A DNA stretch of 64,000 nucleotides from Neocallimastix lanati (nom. inval.). Lineage: Eukaryota > Neocallimastigomycota > Neocallimastigomycetes > Neocallimastigales > Neocallimastigaceae. Positions within the stretch are counted from its first letter, which is position 1, and every line of letters starts with the position of its first letter. Position numbers and translations under genes: made by a program. Below the pieces are notes generated by a model, which worked only from the letters and a program-made list of their open reading frames with translations, made no database searches and was not told where the DNA came from. The DNA lies in the NCBI GenBank assembly GCA_016946835.1, contig JACVTC010000243.1, positions 39,203-103,202 on the forward strand, given 5' to 3'. This document shows, piece by piece, positions 55,109 to 64,000 of this stretch.

Positions 55109-55122
55109 TGAGACTCTTAATC
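55109..55122 (-). other. Primer-binding site of the mini element, tRNA-Lys(CUU)-like
   Basis: The plus strand reads TGAGACTCTTAATC, the anticodon arm of tRNA-Lys with CTT in anticodon position. The resemblance continues upstream: GCTCAGTTGATTAGAGT (55089-55106) looks like a tRNA D arm, so about 42 nt (55081-55122) resemble the tRNA 5' half. Confidence 0.75.
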
Positions 55123-55350
55123 TTTTAGAAGGTAAAAATGGGTTTTATGATAAATGTTTATTATGTATTAATAACTAACCTCAGATTTACAATTAAAGTA
55201 AAACCAGTTCTATTTATACAAGAACTGTGGCTAAATTTAGATACATGTTAATTTATTTAATTAATGTATTACATAATATGATTCGTATATTCATATTAAT
55301 TTAATCTAATTTAACATTTATTTATATATCATAAATTTCTACTTCTAACA
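55123..55350 (-). repeat. 5' LTR of the mini element
   Basis: 228 bp, matches 54421-54648; preceded (plus strand) by the primer-binding site and followed by the AAAAT duplication. Confidence 0.9.
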
Positions 55351-55547
55351 AAAATGAAGTTTATGATAAATATAGGATTTAGAATATTTATATTTATTAA
55401 ATGAATTTTTTTTGTAACTAAACATGAAGAATAATTTGTTTTTGGTCATTACTTTAACATAATATATAAAAAAATTTTTTTTTTTTTTAATTTATTTATA
55501 TATATATATTAATATTATACTTCCTTTTATTTAAATTAGATTAGTGG

Positions 55548-56051
55548 CTAAAACATTTCTCTAATATCATTAAAGTCAACATTGGCGTCAAAATCATTGT
55601 TGTCATCATAGTTTTCAGCCGCAATAAAATTTAACGATTTTCCCATATTGTTGGCTTTGTTGTTTTGTTTTTGTTTATTTTCATTTTCATTTTCACTTTC
55701 ACTGGAGGATTCTTCATTTGAGTAATGTTTTCTTTTCTTATTATATCTGCACTCTTTAGTAGTATGTCCTTTTTTTTTTCGCAGATATAACAATATTTAT
55801 TATTGTGAGTCTTATGTTTATATTTAAAATTATTTTTATTTTTAATTTTTCTATTTGTATATTTAGAAATTAAATTTATTGAAGTTTCGTCTTCATTATC
55901 TTGTGTTCTATCATGGACAAAATACTGGTCTAAATTTTCTTCAATTAATTTTGAATCTCCTGCATATAGTTTAAAAGTTACTATATTGTTTATTTTATCA
56001 ATTTACAATTTTAATTATAAAATGTAATTAGTTAGTCCTTCTTTTACTTTT

Positions 56052-56102
<51 letters not shown>

Positions 56103-56510
56103 TTAGGTAAATAAAACAAAATAAACAAAATAGATAAATAAATAAATATTTTGTATTCCTTTTAGTCATCATTTTCAATTTTGATAAATATGAATTTTAA
56201 AGATGTTTTATATGTATATTCTCGTACTAGCTAATGTTTATATTCTGATTTTACTATTTGTTAATATATAATAATGAGCTTTGTTTTGGAGCCGTTGAGA
56301 CTCTTAATCTGTTAACACACTTAAATTTATGATTAATAAATTTTAATGTTGTTTATTTATTTTTATTTATTAGGAATTAAACCTCTATTCTTATGCAAAT
56401 ATTACAGTGAGCATTTTATGTATTTAACAATTCATCATTTGTGCCACATTAGATTTATATATATCACGTGCATCAATAATTATTATATACATAATTTTAG
56501 GACAGTTATC

Positions 56511-56511
<1 letters not shown>
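55548..56511 (-). mobile_element. Older Ty1/copia remnant: LTR, primer site and gag end
   Basis: A minus-strand fossil. The 5' LTR is at about 56310-56511 (plus strand TGTTAACACAC...GTTATCA, about 202 bp). The primer-binding site at 56296-56309 has the same TGAGACTCTTAATC as its neighbours. The interior to the left carries a nucleocapsid-like region with a zinc-knuckle signature (GHTTKEC) and an acidic Ser/Glu/Asn tail ending DFNDIREMF. Protease, integrase and reverse transcriptase are absent, and no 3' LTR is found. It is broken in several places and older than the two elements with matched LTRs. Confidence 0.7.
56310..56511 (-). repeat. LTR of the older Copia remnant
   Basis: It begins directly after the primer-binding site and ends CA against an (AAT)n tract. 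The outer end is set by the TG...CA rule and the start of the microsatellite; no partner LTR is available to confirm it. Confidence 0.6.

Positions 56512-56561
<50 letters not shown>
56511..56561. repeat. (AAT)n microsatellite, about 17 copies
   Basis: An uninterrupted run between the LTR of the older remnant and the solo LTR. Confidence 0.9.
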
Positions 56562-56756
56562 TGTTAAGAGTTATGAATTTATGGTTTATAATTATGTCAA
56601 TTTTATTAATATATTTTATGATAAAGAGTTACTAGCACTTAATTATTCTAAATTAAATGCTTTTATATTAATACATTGTGGCTTATACATTATTTATATT
56701 ACAATATGTTTCAATACATTTGAAGCTTATTTTTCATACATTTCACATATTCTAAC

Positions 56757-56757
<1 letters not shown>
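56562..56757 (-). mobile_element. Probable solo LTR, Ty1/copia-related
   Basis: 196 bp, plus strand TGTTAAGAG...ATTCTAACA, flanked on both sides by (AAT)n with ATAAT at each border. It contains ATTGTGGCTTATACAT, related to the GTGGCT motif of the other LTRs here. No interior is attached. An ordinary AT-rich spacer between two microsatellites is the alternative. Confidence 0.5.

Positions 56758-56837
<80 letters not shown>
56758..56837. repeat. (AAT)n microsatellite, about 26 copies
   Basis: Directly abuts the large Copia element; its last five bases ATAAT (56833-56837) match those after the element. Confidence 0.9.
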
Positions 56838-57084
56838 TATTATTGTTTAATATTTATTTATTAATAATTAGATATATAACGCAAGTGTTATATAAATGGT
56901 TAACAAAGATTTAAAGTACAGATAAAATTACATGTTTTTATATTTAATTGTGGCTTGTTCTAGATACATACTAATTTATATTTTAATTTGTAATTACAAT
57001 ATATTTAATATAATTTAATTTAATATTTTATTAAACTTAAGCTAGACTATAACTTTATATTAATAAAATTAACATACGTTAACA
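56838..57084 (-). repeat. 3' LTR of the large Copia element
   Basis: 247 bp. On the minus strand it begins TGTTAACG and ends AACAATAATA. It matches 63030-63276. Confidence 0.9.
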
Positions 57085-57096
57085 CTCCCCCTCAAA

Positions 57097-60000
57097 TTAG
57101 ATTTTTTTAATATTAAAAATCTTATTTGCAAATATACTCATTTTTGTACCATTAACATCTTTAGTGAGAGCGTCAGCTAACATTTCTTTTGTATCTTTGT
57201 ATTCTAATTTTACTTTCCTTTTTACTATATTATCTCTATTAAAATGAAATCTAATATCTATGTGTTTTAACTTTGTATTGATTTCACCATTTTCAATAGT
57301 TATTTTACTTGCTAAATTATCTGTGAAAATGGTAATTGTTTTATTATAATTTATTAATTCTTTTAAAATATTTCTGATCCATAGAATTTTTTTAATATTT
57401 TCGGATGTGCTAATGTATTCTGCTTCTGCTGTAGACGTAGCTACACATGTTTGTTTTTTAGAAATCCAGCATATGGGACTGTTTCCCATAAGTATTATTC
57501 CACCAGACGTAGATTTCCTGTCATTTAGATCACCTCCAAAATCGGCATCAGTGTATGCTATTATTTCCCCTTGTCCATCATATACAATTTTATAATCTTT
57601 AGTACTATTTATATATCTGAAAATATTTGTTATTTTATTCCAGTCTGATATTGTGGGTTTTTCTGATTTTCTGGCAGCCTTGTTCACGGAGAATGCGATA
57701 TCTGGCCTTGTGCATTTTGATAGATATATTAAGGAACCTATAGCACTCTTGTAGATTGTTTTATTGAAAGGTTTATTATTTTCAGAGATAGTGTTGTCTC
57801 CTGTGCATGGTGTTTTTCTTTTTCTCATTTCTTTTATATTAAATTTGTCTAATATATTATTTATAAAACTATTTTGTGATATAATATATTTATTCTTTTG
57901 TTTTTCAATTTTTATGCCAAGTATGAATTCGGCTGGTCCACAATTTGATATTTTAAATTTTTCTTTAATTTTTGTAATTATATTTTGTATTTCTTTGTCT
58001 TCACCAGTTATGATCATATCGTCTACATATAAACCTATGATGCATTTGGTTTTATTATTCTTTGAATATTTAAATATACACTTTTCAGATTTTATTTGTT
58101 TAAATCCATTTTTATTTAAAAATTTTGTAATCGTTTGGTTCCATTGCCTACCGGATTGTTTTAATCCGTATAGTGCTTTATTGAGTTTCCAGAATCCCCG
58201 CCCAAAGTTAGTATCACCTAGTGGAATAGTAGTGTAAATATCAGTATCTAATGGAGCGTTGAGATACGCAGCTTTAATATCTAATTGGTAGATATTCCAA
58301 TTAAACTTAGCTGCTAAAGCGATAATAAGCTTTAATCCATCAATGTTTAAGGTAGGAGAATAAGTAAGTTCATAATCAATACCTCTACGTTGTTTAAAAC
58401 CTCTAGCAACTAGGCGAGCTTTAAATCTAACAATATTATTATTAGAGTCTTTTTTGGTAGCAAAAACCCATTTTGTCGAAATAAGATTTTTGTTTTTAGG
58501 AATGTAATTAACGATGGACATAACATTATTATTGTATAAATTATTAAGTTCATCTTGTATAGCTTTATACCAGTAATTTTTATTAGGACAATTAATAGCT
58601 TCATTAAAACTATTAGGTGTATCAGAGTAAATTGTAAAAACCATTTTTTCATTATTGGAAACATCATATTTAGGCCGAGAGATATCATTAGTAATATTAA
58701 AGAAAGTTTCAGGACTTAAAGGACGTTTGAGTACGGACTGATTGTTAATCCCTGTCATATTATCAGTCATATTTACATCTTGGTCAGAAATAATGGAAAT
58801 AATATTATTATTAATGTAATTAGTATCAGAACCTAAATCATGGTTAATAGAATAAGAATCCTGGGGAGTTTTATCGCCAATAGGAATAACATCATTTTCA
58901 TCTAAATTTGAACAATTATAATTGTTAATTGATAGATTATCATCAACAACATTATCTAGTAAATTTTCATTAGTAGCAATAATATTATTATTAAAATTGT
59001 CATCTTTAATATTTTTAGTGACAGAATCTTCATTATTTAAAGATTTATTAAGGGAAAGTTTAAATGTTTTATCAAAAGTATCATTTGTTACAGATGTATT
59101 GATTTTATTATTATCATTAATTATATTTTTATTATTGACATTTTGAAAAAAAATTTTATTAATAAATTTTTGATTAATTTTTGAAAAATTTTTAAGTTTC
59201 ATAGATTTATTACTGTTATCATTAATTTTATGTAACTTATTATCTTTATTAATAAATGTTGTAGATTCACGTGATGTATTAAAAGATTTTAATTTAGTGG
59301 AATTATTATTCATAATATTATTATTCTTCGTCATTATTGGGTCTGAATTTAAATTATAAGATTTAATTATTTTACCATTATCCAATGGTTGTAAATTAAA
59401 ATTTTCTTCATTTTTTGAATAATTTTTATTATTAAAATTTTTTTCATTTTTAAATTTAGAAATATCAATATTTTCTTTAAGCGTTTTTACAGGAGTACTG
59501 GCAGGGGAATTTTCGGTTGGCTTGGAATCATTTATATTTGAGTTAACAGTATTAATCAGAGTCGGTAAAACGATATCATTTTTACAGGATTTTTTACTAT
59601 ATTCCTTATGGGTAATTGAAGGATTTTCAGCATCTTTTCCTTTTTCTGCCCAATTATGTTTATTTTTATAAGAATAACTGCATTCACCTTTTTCAATGTA
59701 AGAATTATTTACCACGTTTTTTAATGAATGATTCAAATTATTTTTATTGTTTACATGGATATTGGTAAATATAAAATCATTATTATTATTATTTAAAGAA
59801 TTGTTATTGACCTTTTGAAGTATATTTTGGTTTTCTAGTACTGTGTTAGTATTTTGTTTATTATAATTTTTATTTAAACGAACTATATTATTGTTACTAT
59901 GTTTTACATTAGTTGAAATTTCATTATTTACTTCAGAAATTACATTTGAATTAATATTATTTTTTGCGTATAAATTATTTTGTTCTAAAGTAATATTGTG

Positions 60001-60474
60001 TTTATTGTTATGTGTGTTATTTGTTTTATTAAAATCCAATAGTTTATTTGTTTTTGTGTCCTTTTCTAAGGTTATGGTTTTAATTTTGTTATTTTTATTG
60101 TTTAAATTAATTATATCGTCGTTGTTAATATTATAAACCATATTTTCTTTACCTTTATCTATATTTTTATTATTATTCATATTATCTAAAATATTAATAA
60201 TTATTTTCGTGTTATTATCATGTAAATTATTTTCTGCTTCTATTTTATTATCCTCGTTATCCATGTTCATATTGTTTAAATTATCGTTTACAATAATGTT
60301 ATTTAAATCAATATTATTATTGTTTTCATTTAAATTATTATTTTCATTGTTTAGAACATTATTTATGTTTTCTATATTATTAATTATATTTTCATTTATA
60401 ATATGATTATTTTCATTATTATTATTATTTACTATATTATTATCAATTTTTGTAAAAGAGAAATATGGGTCCAC
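57097..60474 (-). CDS. Copia pol part: Asn-rich region, reverse transcriptase, RNase H
   Basis: An open frame of 1125 codons, part of the 56838-63276 element. Residues 1 to about 620 are low-complexity and Asn-rich. The reverse transcriptase (RVT_2 type, about 630-880) shows KWVFATKKD, FKARLVARGFKQ, YQLDIKAAYLNAPL, LYGLKQSGRQW and the catalytic YVDDM. The RNase H part (about 960-1100) shows AYTDADFGGD, STAEAEY and LKHIDIRFHF, with the usual Copia end (LADALTKDV). Family knowledge: it copies element RNA into DNA in virus-like particles. Confidence 0.93.
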   Translation of the reverse strand: MDPYFSFTKIDNNIVNNNNNENNHIINENIINNIENINNVLNNENNNLNENNNNIDLNNIIVNDNLNNMNMDNEDNKIEAENNLHDNNTKIIINILDNMNNNKNIDKGKENMVYNINNDDIINLNNKNNKIKTITLEKDTKTNKLLDFNKTNNTHNNKHNITLEQNNLYAKNNINSNVISEVNNEISTNVKHSNNNIVRLNKNYNKQNTNTVLENQNILQKVNNNSLNNNNNDFIFTNIHVNNKNNLNHSLKNVVNNSYIEKGECSYSYKNKHNWAEKGKDAENPSITHKEYSKKSCKNDIVLPTLINTVNSNINDSKPTENSPASTPVKTLKENIDISKFKNEKNFNNKNYSKNEENFNLQPLDNGKIIKSYNLNSDPIMTKNNNIMNNNSTKLKSFNTSRESTTFINKDNKLHKINDNSNKSMKLKNFSKINQKFINKIFFQNVNNKNIINDNNKINTSVTNDTFDKTFKLSLNKSLNNEDSVTKNIKDDNFNNNIIATNENLLDNVVDDNLSINNYNCSNLDENDVIPIGDKTPQDSYSINHDLGSDTNYINNNIISIISDQDVNMTDNMTGINNQSVLKRPLSPETFFNITNDISRPKYDVSNNEKMVFTIYSDTPNSFNEAINCPNKNYWYKAIQDELNNLYNNNVMSIVNYIPKNKNLISTKWVFATKKDSNNNIVRFKARLVARGFKQRRGIDYELTYSPTLNIDGLKLIIALAAKFNWNIYQLDIKAAYLNAPLDTDIYTTIPLGDTNFGRGFWKLNKALYGLKQSGRQWNQTITKFLNKNGFKQIKSEKCIFKYSKNNKTKCIIGLYVDDMIITGEDKEIQNIITKIKEKFKISNCGPAEFILGIKIEKQKNKYIISQNSFINNILDKFNIKEMRKRKTPCTGDNTISENNKPFNKTIYKSAIGSLIYLSKCTRPDIAFSVNKAARKSEKPTISDWNKITNIFRYINSTKDYKIVYDGQGEIIAYTDADFGGDLNDRKSTSGGIILMGNSPICWISKKQTCVATSTAEAEYISTSENIKKILWIRNILKELINYNKTITIFTDNLASKITIENGEINTKLKHIDIRFHFNRDNIVKRKVKLEYKDTKEMLADALTKDVNGTKMSIFANKIFNIKKI

Positions 60475-60555
60475 AAATCCTTCTTTCTCATATATATAGT
60501 TTGCTGGACATTCCTCTAAACATTCTACTTCTCTGACATGGTGTATTCTTTTGTT

Positions 60556-62955
60556 TTATATGTCCATAATCCTATATGAGTAATTTTTCTTGCTGAAACC
60601 AAGAAATATTCCTTCCTTTGCTTTTGGAGTGAAATTGGATTTGTTTTCCATATTATCAATATAATAACATTTACATCCAAAAGTTCTTAAGTGTTTTAAA
60701 GAAATACTTTTTCCTGATATGACTTCATCAGGTATTAAATTATTATTTCCTTCATGAGGAATCATATTATACAAATAAGCCGCATGTCTTACTGCATATT
60801 CCCAGAAATTTTCAGATAATTTTGCCCAAAATAATAAAGTTTTAGCTGTGTTTTTTATTGTTTGATTTATCCTTTCGGCTTTTCCATTATTTTCTGGACA
60901 ATATGGTGGAGAGAATGATTTTTCAATTCCATTATCTTTACAGTATCTTCTTATTTTCTTATTTTTATATTCTTTACCACCATCTGTTTTAAATATTTTA
61001 ACTTTATAATTATCAAATTGATTGTTAAGGTATTTTAGAAAATCGATTATAATGTCTGGCGCTTCAGCTTTAGATTTTAAAGTGAAGAGCCAAACTTTCC
61101 ACGAATATTCGTCCAAGAAAGTTATAAAATATTTTTTGTCATTAATAGAACTGTTATATGGCCCCGAAATGTCAGAGTGTATAACTTCAAGTATCTTGTT
61201 TGATTTAGGATTGTTCCCATTATGTGGGGAATGCTTCATTTTTACTACTTTACATTCTTTACATTTTGGGATCTTGATCTCGTGTAGTTCTAAATGTTTA
61301 GAAATATTTCTTATATATTGATGGCCCATTCTTCTGTGCCATATTTCTAGACTGTTTTGCCCTAAATCATCTAATGATAAAATATTTTGATTATTTATTA
61401 TACTTTTTGTGTTTATTTTAAATTGATTAAAATCAGTTGATAGAAACGTTCCGATAACATTTTTATCACAGTCAGATATAGTCAATTTTACTTTTTCTTG
61501 ACTTATTGGCTCAATAACGGATGTTATACCTATTTTTGCGAATTCGATGGCACTTATCAAGTTTTTATGTGCCTTTTTTGAATATAACACTTTGTTTAAT
61601 TTTATATGGTAGTTGTTTATGGTAAATTCACAACTACCATATCCTTCAAAGTCTAAAGTAGTATTGTTTGCACATCTTAGTTGTACAAAATCTTCTTTAT
61701 AATCTTTCAAAAGGTTTTTATCATTAGTTACATGTTCGTAAGCTCCACTATCATAATACCATTCAACTGTTTCGTTACTTTCTATATTTCTTTCAATTAT
61801 GTTTACAGATTTTTCATCATTATCTATATTATATGGTTCATTTATTGATTCAATTAGCAAAGCATCATTAATATGTGGTTCACATAATGGTCTGATGTCT
61901 TCAAAATTATCATCTCTTTCGCTGTCACTTTCTTCATATTTAGAAGTTATTTTTTCCACTAAACCAAATGATTTTAATTCTTTTTCTTCATTTTTATGGT
62001 TTTTCTGGTAGAGTGATTGTTGCCTCCCTTCTTTTTTGTTTTCTCTTGCTTTCATATTGTATTTACAATCTTTTGTGAGATGTCCTCTTATCTCACAAAT
62101 ATGACAATATAAATTTTTGTTAGTTTTGTTATTGTTTCTGTTTATTTTCTTAACAAAACCTTTTCCTTTATGATAGTTTTTATTTTTATAACGTTTTTCA
62201 ATTAGATCTATATCCATTGGATCATCATGATCATCATGTTCATCCATTGTATTTTCCCAATTTTCTAGATATGATCTAGCTGAAATTCTATCTTTTATAC
62301 TTTCATATAATTGTCTGGCGGTAGTTTCTAAAGTTACATCTATAATGTTTTTAAAGTCATTTGGTAAAATATTGAACATGTACTTTAATTTTTCCCTTTC
62401 AGTCAAATTTACTCCGGCATCTTCCATTTCACCGAATATTTCATTTACGCTATCAGCCATCTTCATTATTTGGCTGCGGTCATTTGCCTTAAGTTTTCGC
62501 AATTTCTTGAGCCAGTATTCAGTGTCATTATTCTTATCACCGTATTTTGAAGTTAGTTTTTCCATAATTGTGAATGTTTTCTTCATTCTACTAACTTCCC
62601 TTAATATTTTTTCTTCAACGTTTTGAATCACCATAAGCATTAACTGAGAGTCTTTCTCTTCTGCTTTAGCAATGATTCTATTTCGGTTTTGAGTAAACAC
62701 TTCATTGTAGTTTACATTTTCTCCACGATTTAATTGTAATTCCTCAATAATCTTCAGGATAGCTTTTACCGTCTTAGATTCTTCATTAGGATTAAGTCTA
62801 TAGTTATTATCCTTCAGGTGAGAGATAACATCTTCTTCAATGAATTCTTCCATTCCATATCTCCTAGCTGCAGTCCATGATAAGGAAATTCCATGTGGCA
62901 AAATTGGATACCCACGAAGACGTTGGTCCTTAGCTAAGTTAAATTGATAGGCCAT
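60556..62955 (-). CDS. Copia gag, protease and integrase part
   Basis: An open frame of 799 codons, part of the 56838-63276 element. Gag is at about residues 1-280. The zinc knuckle CHICEIRGHLTKDC (C-X2-C-X4-H-X4-C) is near 285, the aspartic protease motif YDSGAYEHVTND near 400, and the His/Cys pre-integrase region WHRRMGHQ...CKECKVVK near 540-575. The integrase core carries the D,D,E residues in HSDISGP, KTDGGKEY and NNGKAERINQT. The frame ends after the GIFLGFSKKNYSYR region that normally follows integrase. Confidence 0.93.
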   Translation of the reverse strand: MAYQFNLAKDQRLRGYPILPHGISLSWTAARRYGMEEFIEEDVISHLKDNNYRLNPNEESKTVKAILKIIEELQLNRGENVNYNEVFTQNRNRIIAKAEEKDSQLMLMVIQNVEEKILREVSRMKKTFTIMEKLTSKYGDKNNDTEYWLKKLRKLKANDRSQIMKMADSVNEIFGEMEDAGVNLTEREKLKYMFNILPNDFKNIIDVTLETTARQLYESIKDRISARSYLENWENTMDEHDDHDDPMDIDLIEKRYKNKNYHKGKGFVKKINRNNNKTNKNLYCHICEIRGHLTKDCKYNMKARENKKEGRQQSLYQKNHKNEEKELKSFGLVEKITSKYEESDSERDDNFEDIRPLCEPHINDALLIESINEPYNIDNDEKSVNIIERNIESNETVEWYYDSGAYEHVTNDKNLLKDYKEDFVQLRCANNTTLDFEGYGSCEFTINNYHIKLNKVLYSKKAHKNLISAIEFAKIGITSVIEPISQEKVKLTISDCDKNVIGTFLSTDFNQFKINTKSIINNQNILSLDDLGQNSLEIWHRRMGHQYIRNISKHLELHEIKIPKCKECKVVKMKHSPHNGNNPKSNKILEVIHSDISGPYNSSINDKKYFITFLDEYSWKVWLFTLKSKAEAPDIIIDFLKYLNNQFDNYKVKIFKTDGGKEYKNKKIRRYCKDNGIEKSFSPPYCPENNGKAERINQTIKNTAKTLLFWAKLSENFWEYAVRHAAYLYNMIPHEGNNNLIPDEVISGKSISLKHLRTFGCKCYYIDNMENKSNFTPKAKEGIFLGFSKKNYSYRIMDI

Positions 62956-63015
62956 CTTAATACTTTGTTAAAATCGATTTTTAAATTTAAAGCTTTGTAA
63001 TTTATTATAGAGTAC

Positions 63016-63029
63016 TGAGACTCTTAATC
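63016..63029 (-). other. Primer-binding site of the large Copia element
   Basis: TGAGACTCTTAATC on the plus strand, directly against the 5' LTR. TAGAGTAC just upstream adds to the likeness with tRNA-Lys(CUU). Confidence 0.75.
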
Positions 63030-63276
63030 TATTATTGTTTAATATTTATTTATTAATAATTAGATATATAACGCAAGTGTTATATAAATGGTTAACAAAG
63101 ATTTAAAGTACAGATAAAATTACATGTTTTTATATTTAATTGTGGCTTGTTCTAGATACATACTAATTTATATTTTAATTTGTAATTACAATATATTTAA
63201 TATAATTTAATTTAATATTTTATTAAACTTAAGCTAGACTATAACTTTATATTAATAAAATTAACATACGTTAACA
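63030..63276 (-). repeat. 5' LTR of the large Copia element
   Basis: 247 bp, matches 56838-57084; followed by ATAAT and (AAT)n. Confidence 0.9.

Positions 63277-64000
<724 letters not shown>

Larger units (their letters stand above)
54416..55355 (-). mobile_element. Mini LTR retrotransposon (TRIM-like), Ty1/copia-related
   Basis: Two 228-bp LTRs (54421-54648 and 55123-55350) match over their whole length by eye and flank a 474-bp interior. The 5-bp duplication AAAAT lies at 54416-54420 and 55351-55355. Reading on the minus strand, the LTR starts TGTTAGAAG. The polypurine tract (complement of TTCCCCCTCAAACTTG, 54649-54664) abuts the 3' LTR, and the primer-binding site (complement of TGAGACTCTTAATC, 55109-55122) abuts the 5' LTR. 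The interior has no full protein gene; faint pol-like traces suggest derivation from a larger Copia element. It must have moved with enzymes of a relative. Matching LTRs suggest a young insertion. As a coding element it is a fossil with most of the interior lost. Confidence 0.88.
56838..63276 (-). mobile_element. Nearly whole Ty1/copia (Pseudoviridae-type) LTR retrotransposon
   Basis: A 6.4-kb minus-strand element. Its 247-bp LTRs (56838-57084 and 63030-63276) match by eye, and ATAAT lies just outside each end. The polypurine tract (complement of CTCCCCCTCAAATTAG, from 57085) and the primer-binding site (complement of TGAGACTCTTAATC, 63016-63029) abut the LTRs. Domains run gag, CCHC zinc knuckle, protease, integrase, reverse transcriptase, RNase H: the Copia order. 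Coding lies in two long open frames rather than the single one usual for Copia, so it looks almost whole with about one break. Matching LTRs point to a very recent insertion, into an (AAT)n tract that now flanks both sides. A long Asn-rich section between integrase and reverse transcriptase is unusual. Confidence 0.95.

Overview
This 64 kb window is nuclear DNA of a eukaryote with extreme A+T bias. It is mostly A/T homopolymers (up to about 50 nt), (AAT)n and (TA)n runs and AT minisatellites, with a few genes that stand out because they use G and C. GT-AG introns, a fungal-type secreted protein, ankyrin-repeat relics with 33-residue 'GETPLFNACKSGNENLVQYLIELG'-style units and Ty1/copia elements together suggest an anaerobic gut fungus (Neocallimastigomycota). 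That placement is inference, not proof.

Layout. 1-588 (-): 5' part of a small secreted protein with paired CX3C motifs, running off the window edge. 7349-10300 (+): an eight-exon nuclear cyclophilin with an SR/RS tail, including 18-nt and 9-nt microexons and two places where the frame slips by one A in an A run. 13855-14712 (-): a single-exon secreted, probably GPI-anchored protein with eight cysteines. 14.7-34.4 kb: a gene desert holding a perfect 10 x 34-bp array and a palindrome-bearing minisatellite. 34394-36061 (+): an intact five-exon NAD-dependent glycerol-3-phosphate dehydrogenase. 36.1-47.2 kb: another desert with a heptanucleotide array, several decayed coding islands and an ankyrin-repeat pseudogene. 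47222-49525 (+): a secreted, Glu/Lys-rich 767-aa coiled-coil protein built from three long repeats. 50.4-53.9 kb: two broken cysteine-bearing genes on either side of a second ankyrin pseudogene.

54.4-63.3 kb is a cluster of Ty1/copia LTR elements, all on the minus strand. It contains a 930-bp mini-element with two matching 228-bp LTRs and a 5-bp target duplication, the gag end and LTR of an older element, a probable solo LTR, and a nearly whole Copia element (56838-63276, 247-bp LTRs that match by eye). In all three elements with a visible primer-binding site, the site lies directly against the LTR and corresponds to the anticodon arm of tRNA-Lys(CUU). In the mini-element about 42 nt resemble the 5' half of that tRNA, which points to half-tRNA priming. 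Several elements sit in (AAT)n tracts.

The genes do not form a pathway. They are independent host genes scattered in AT-rich DNA: RNA-processing cyclophilin, glycerol metabolism and cell-surface proteins. All calls are by eye; no alignment, profile search or GC computation was run.
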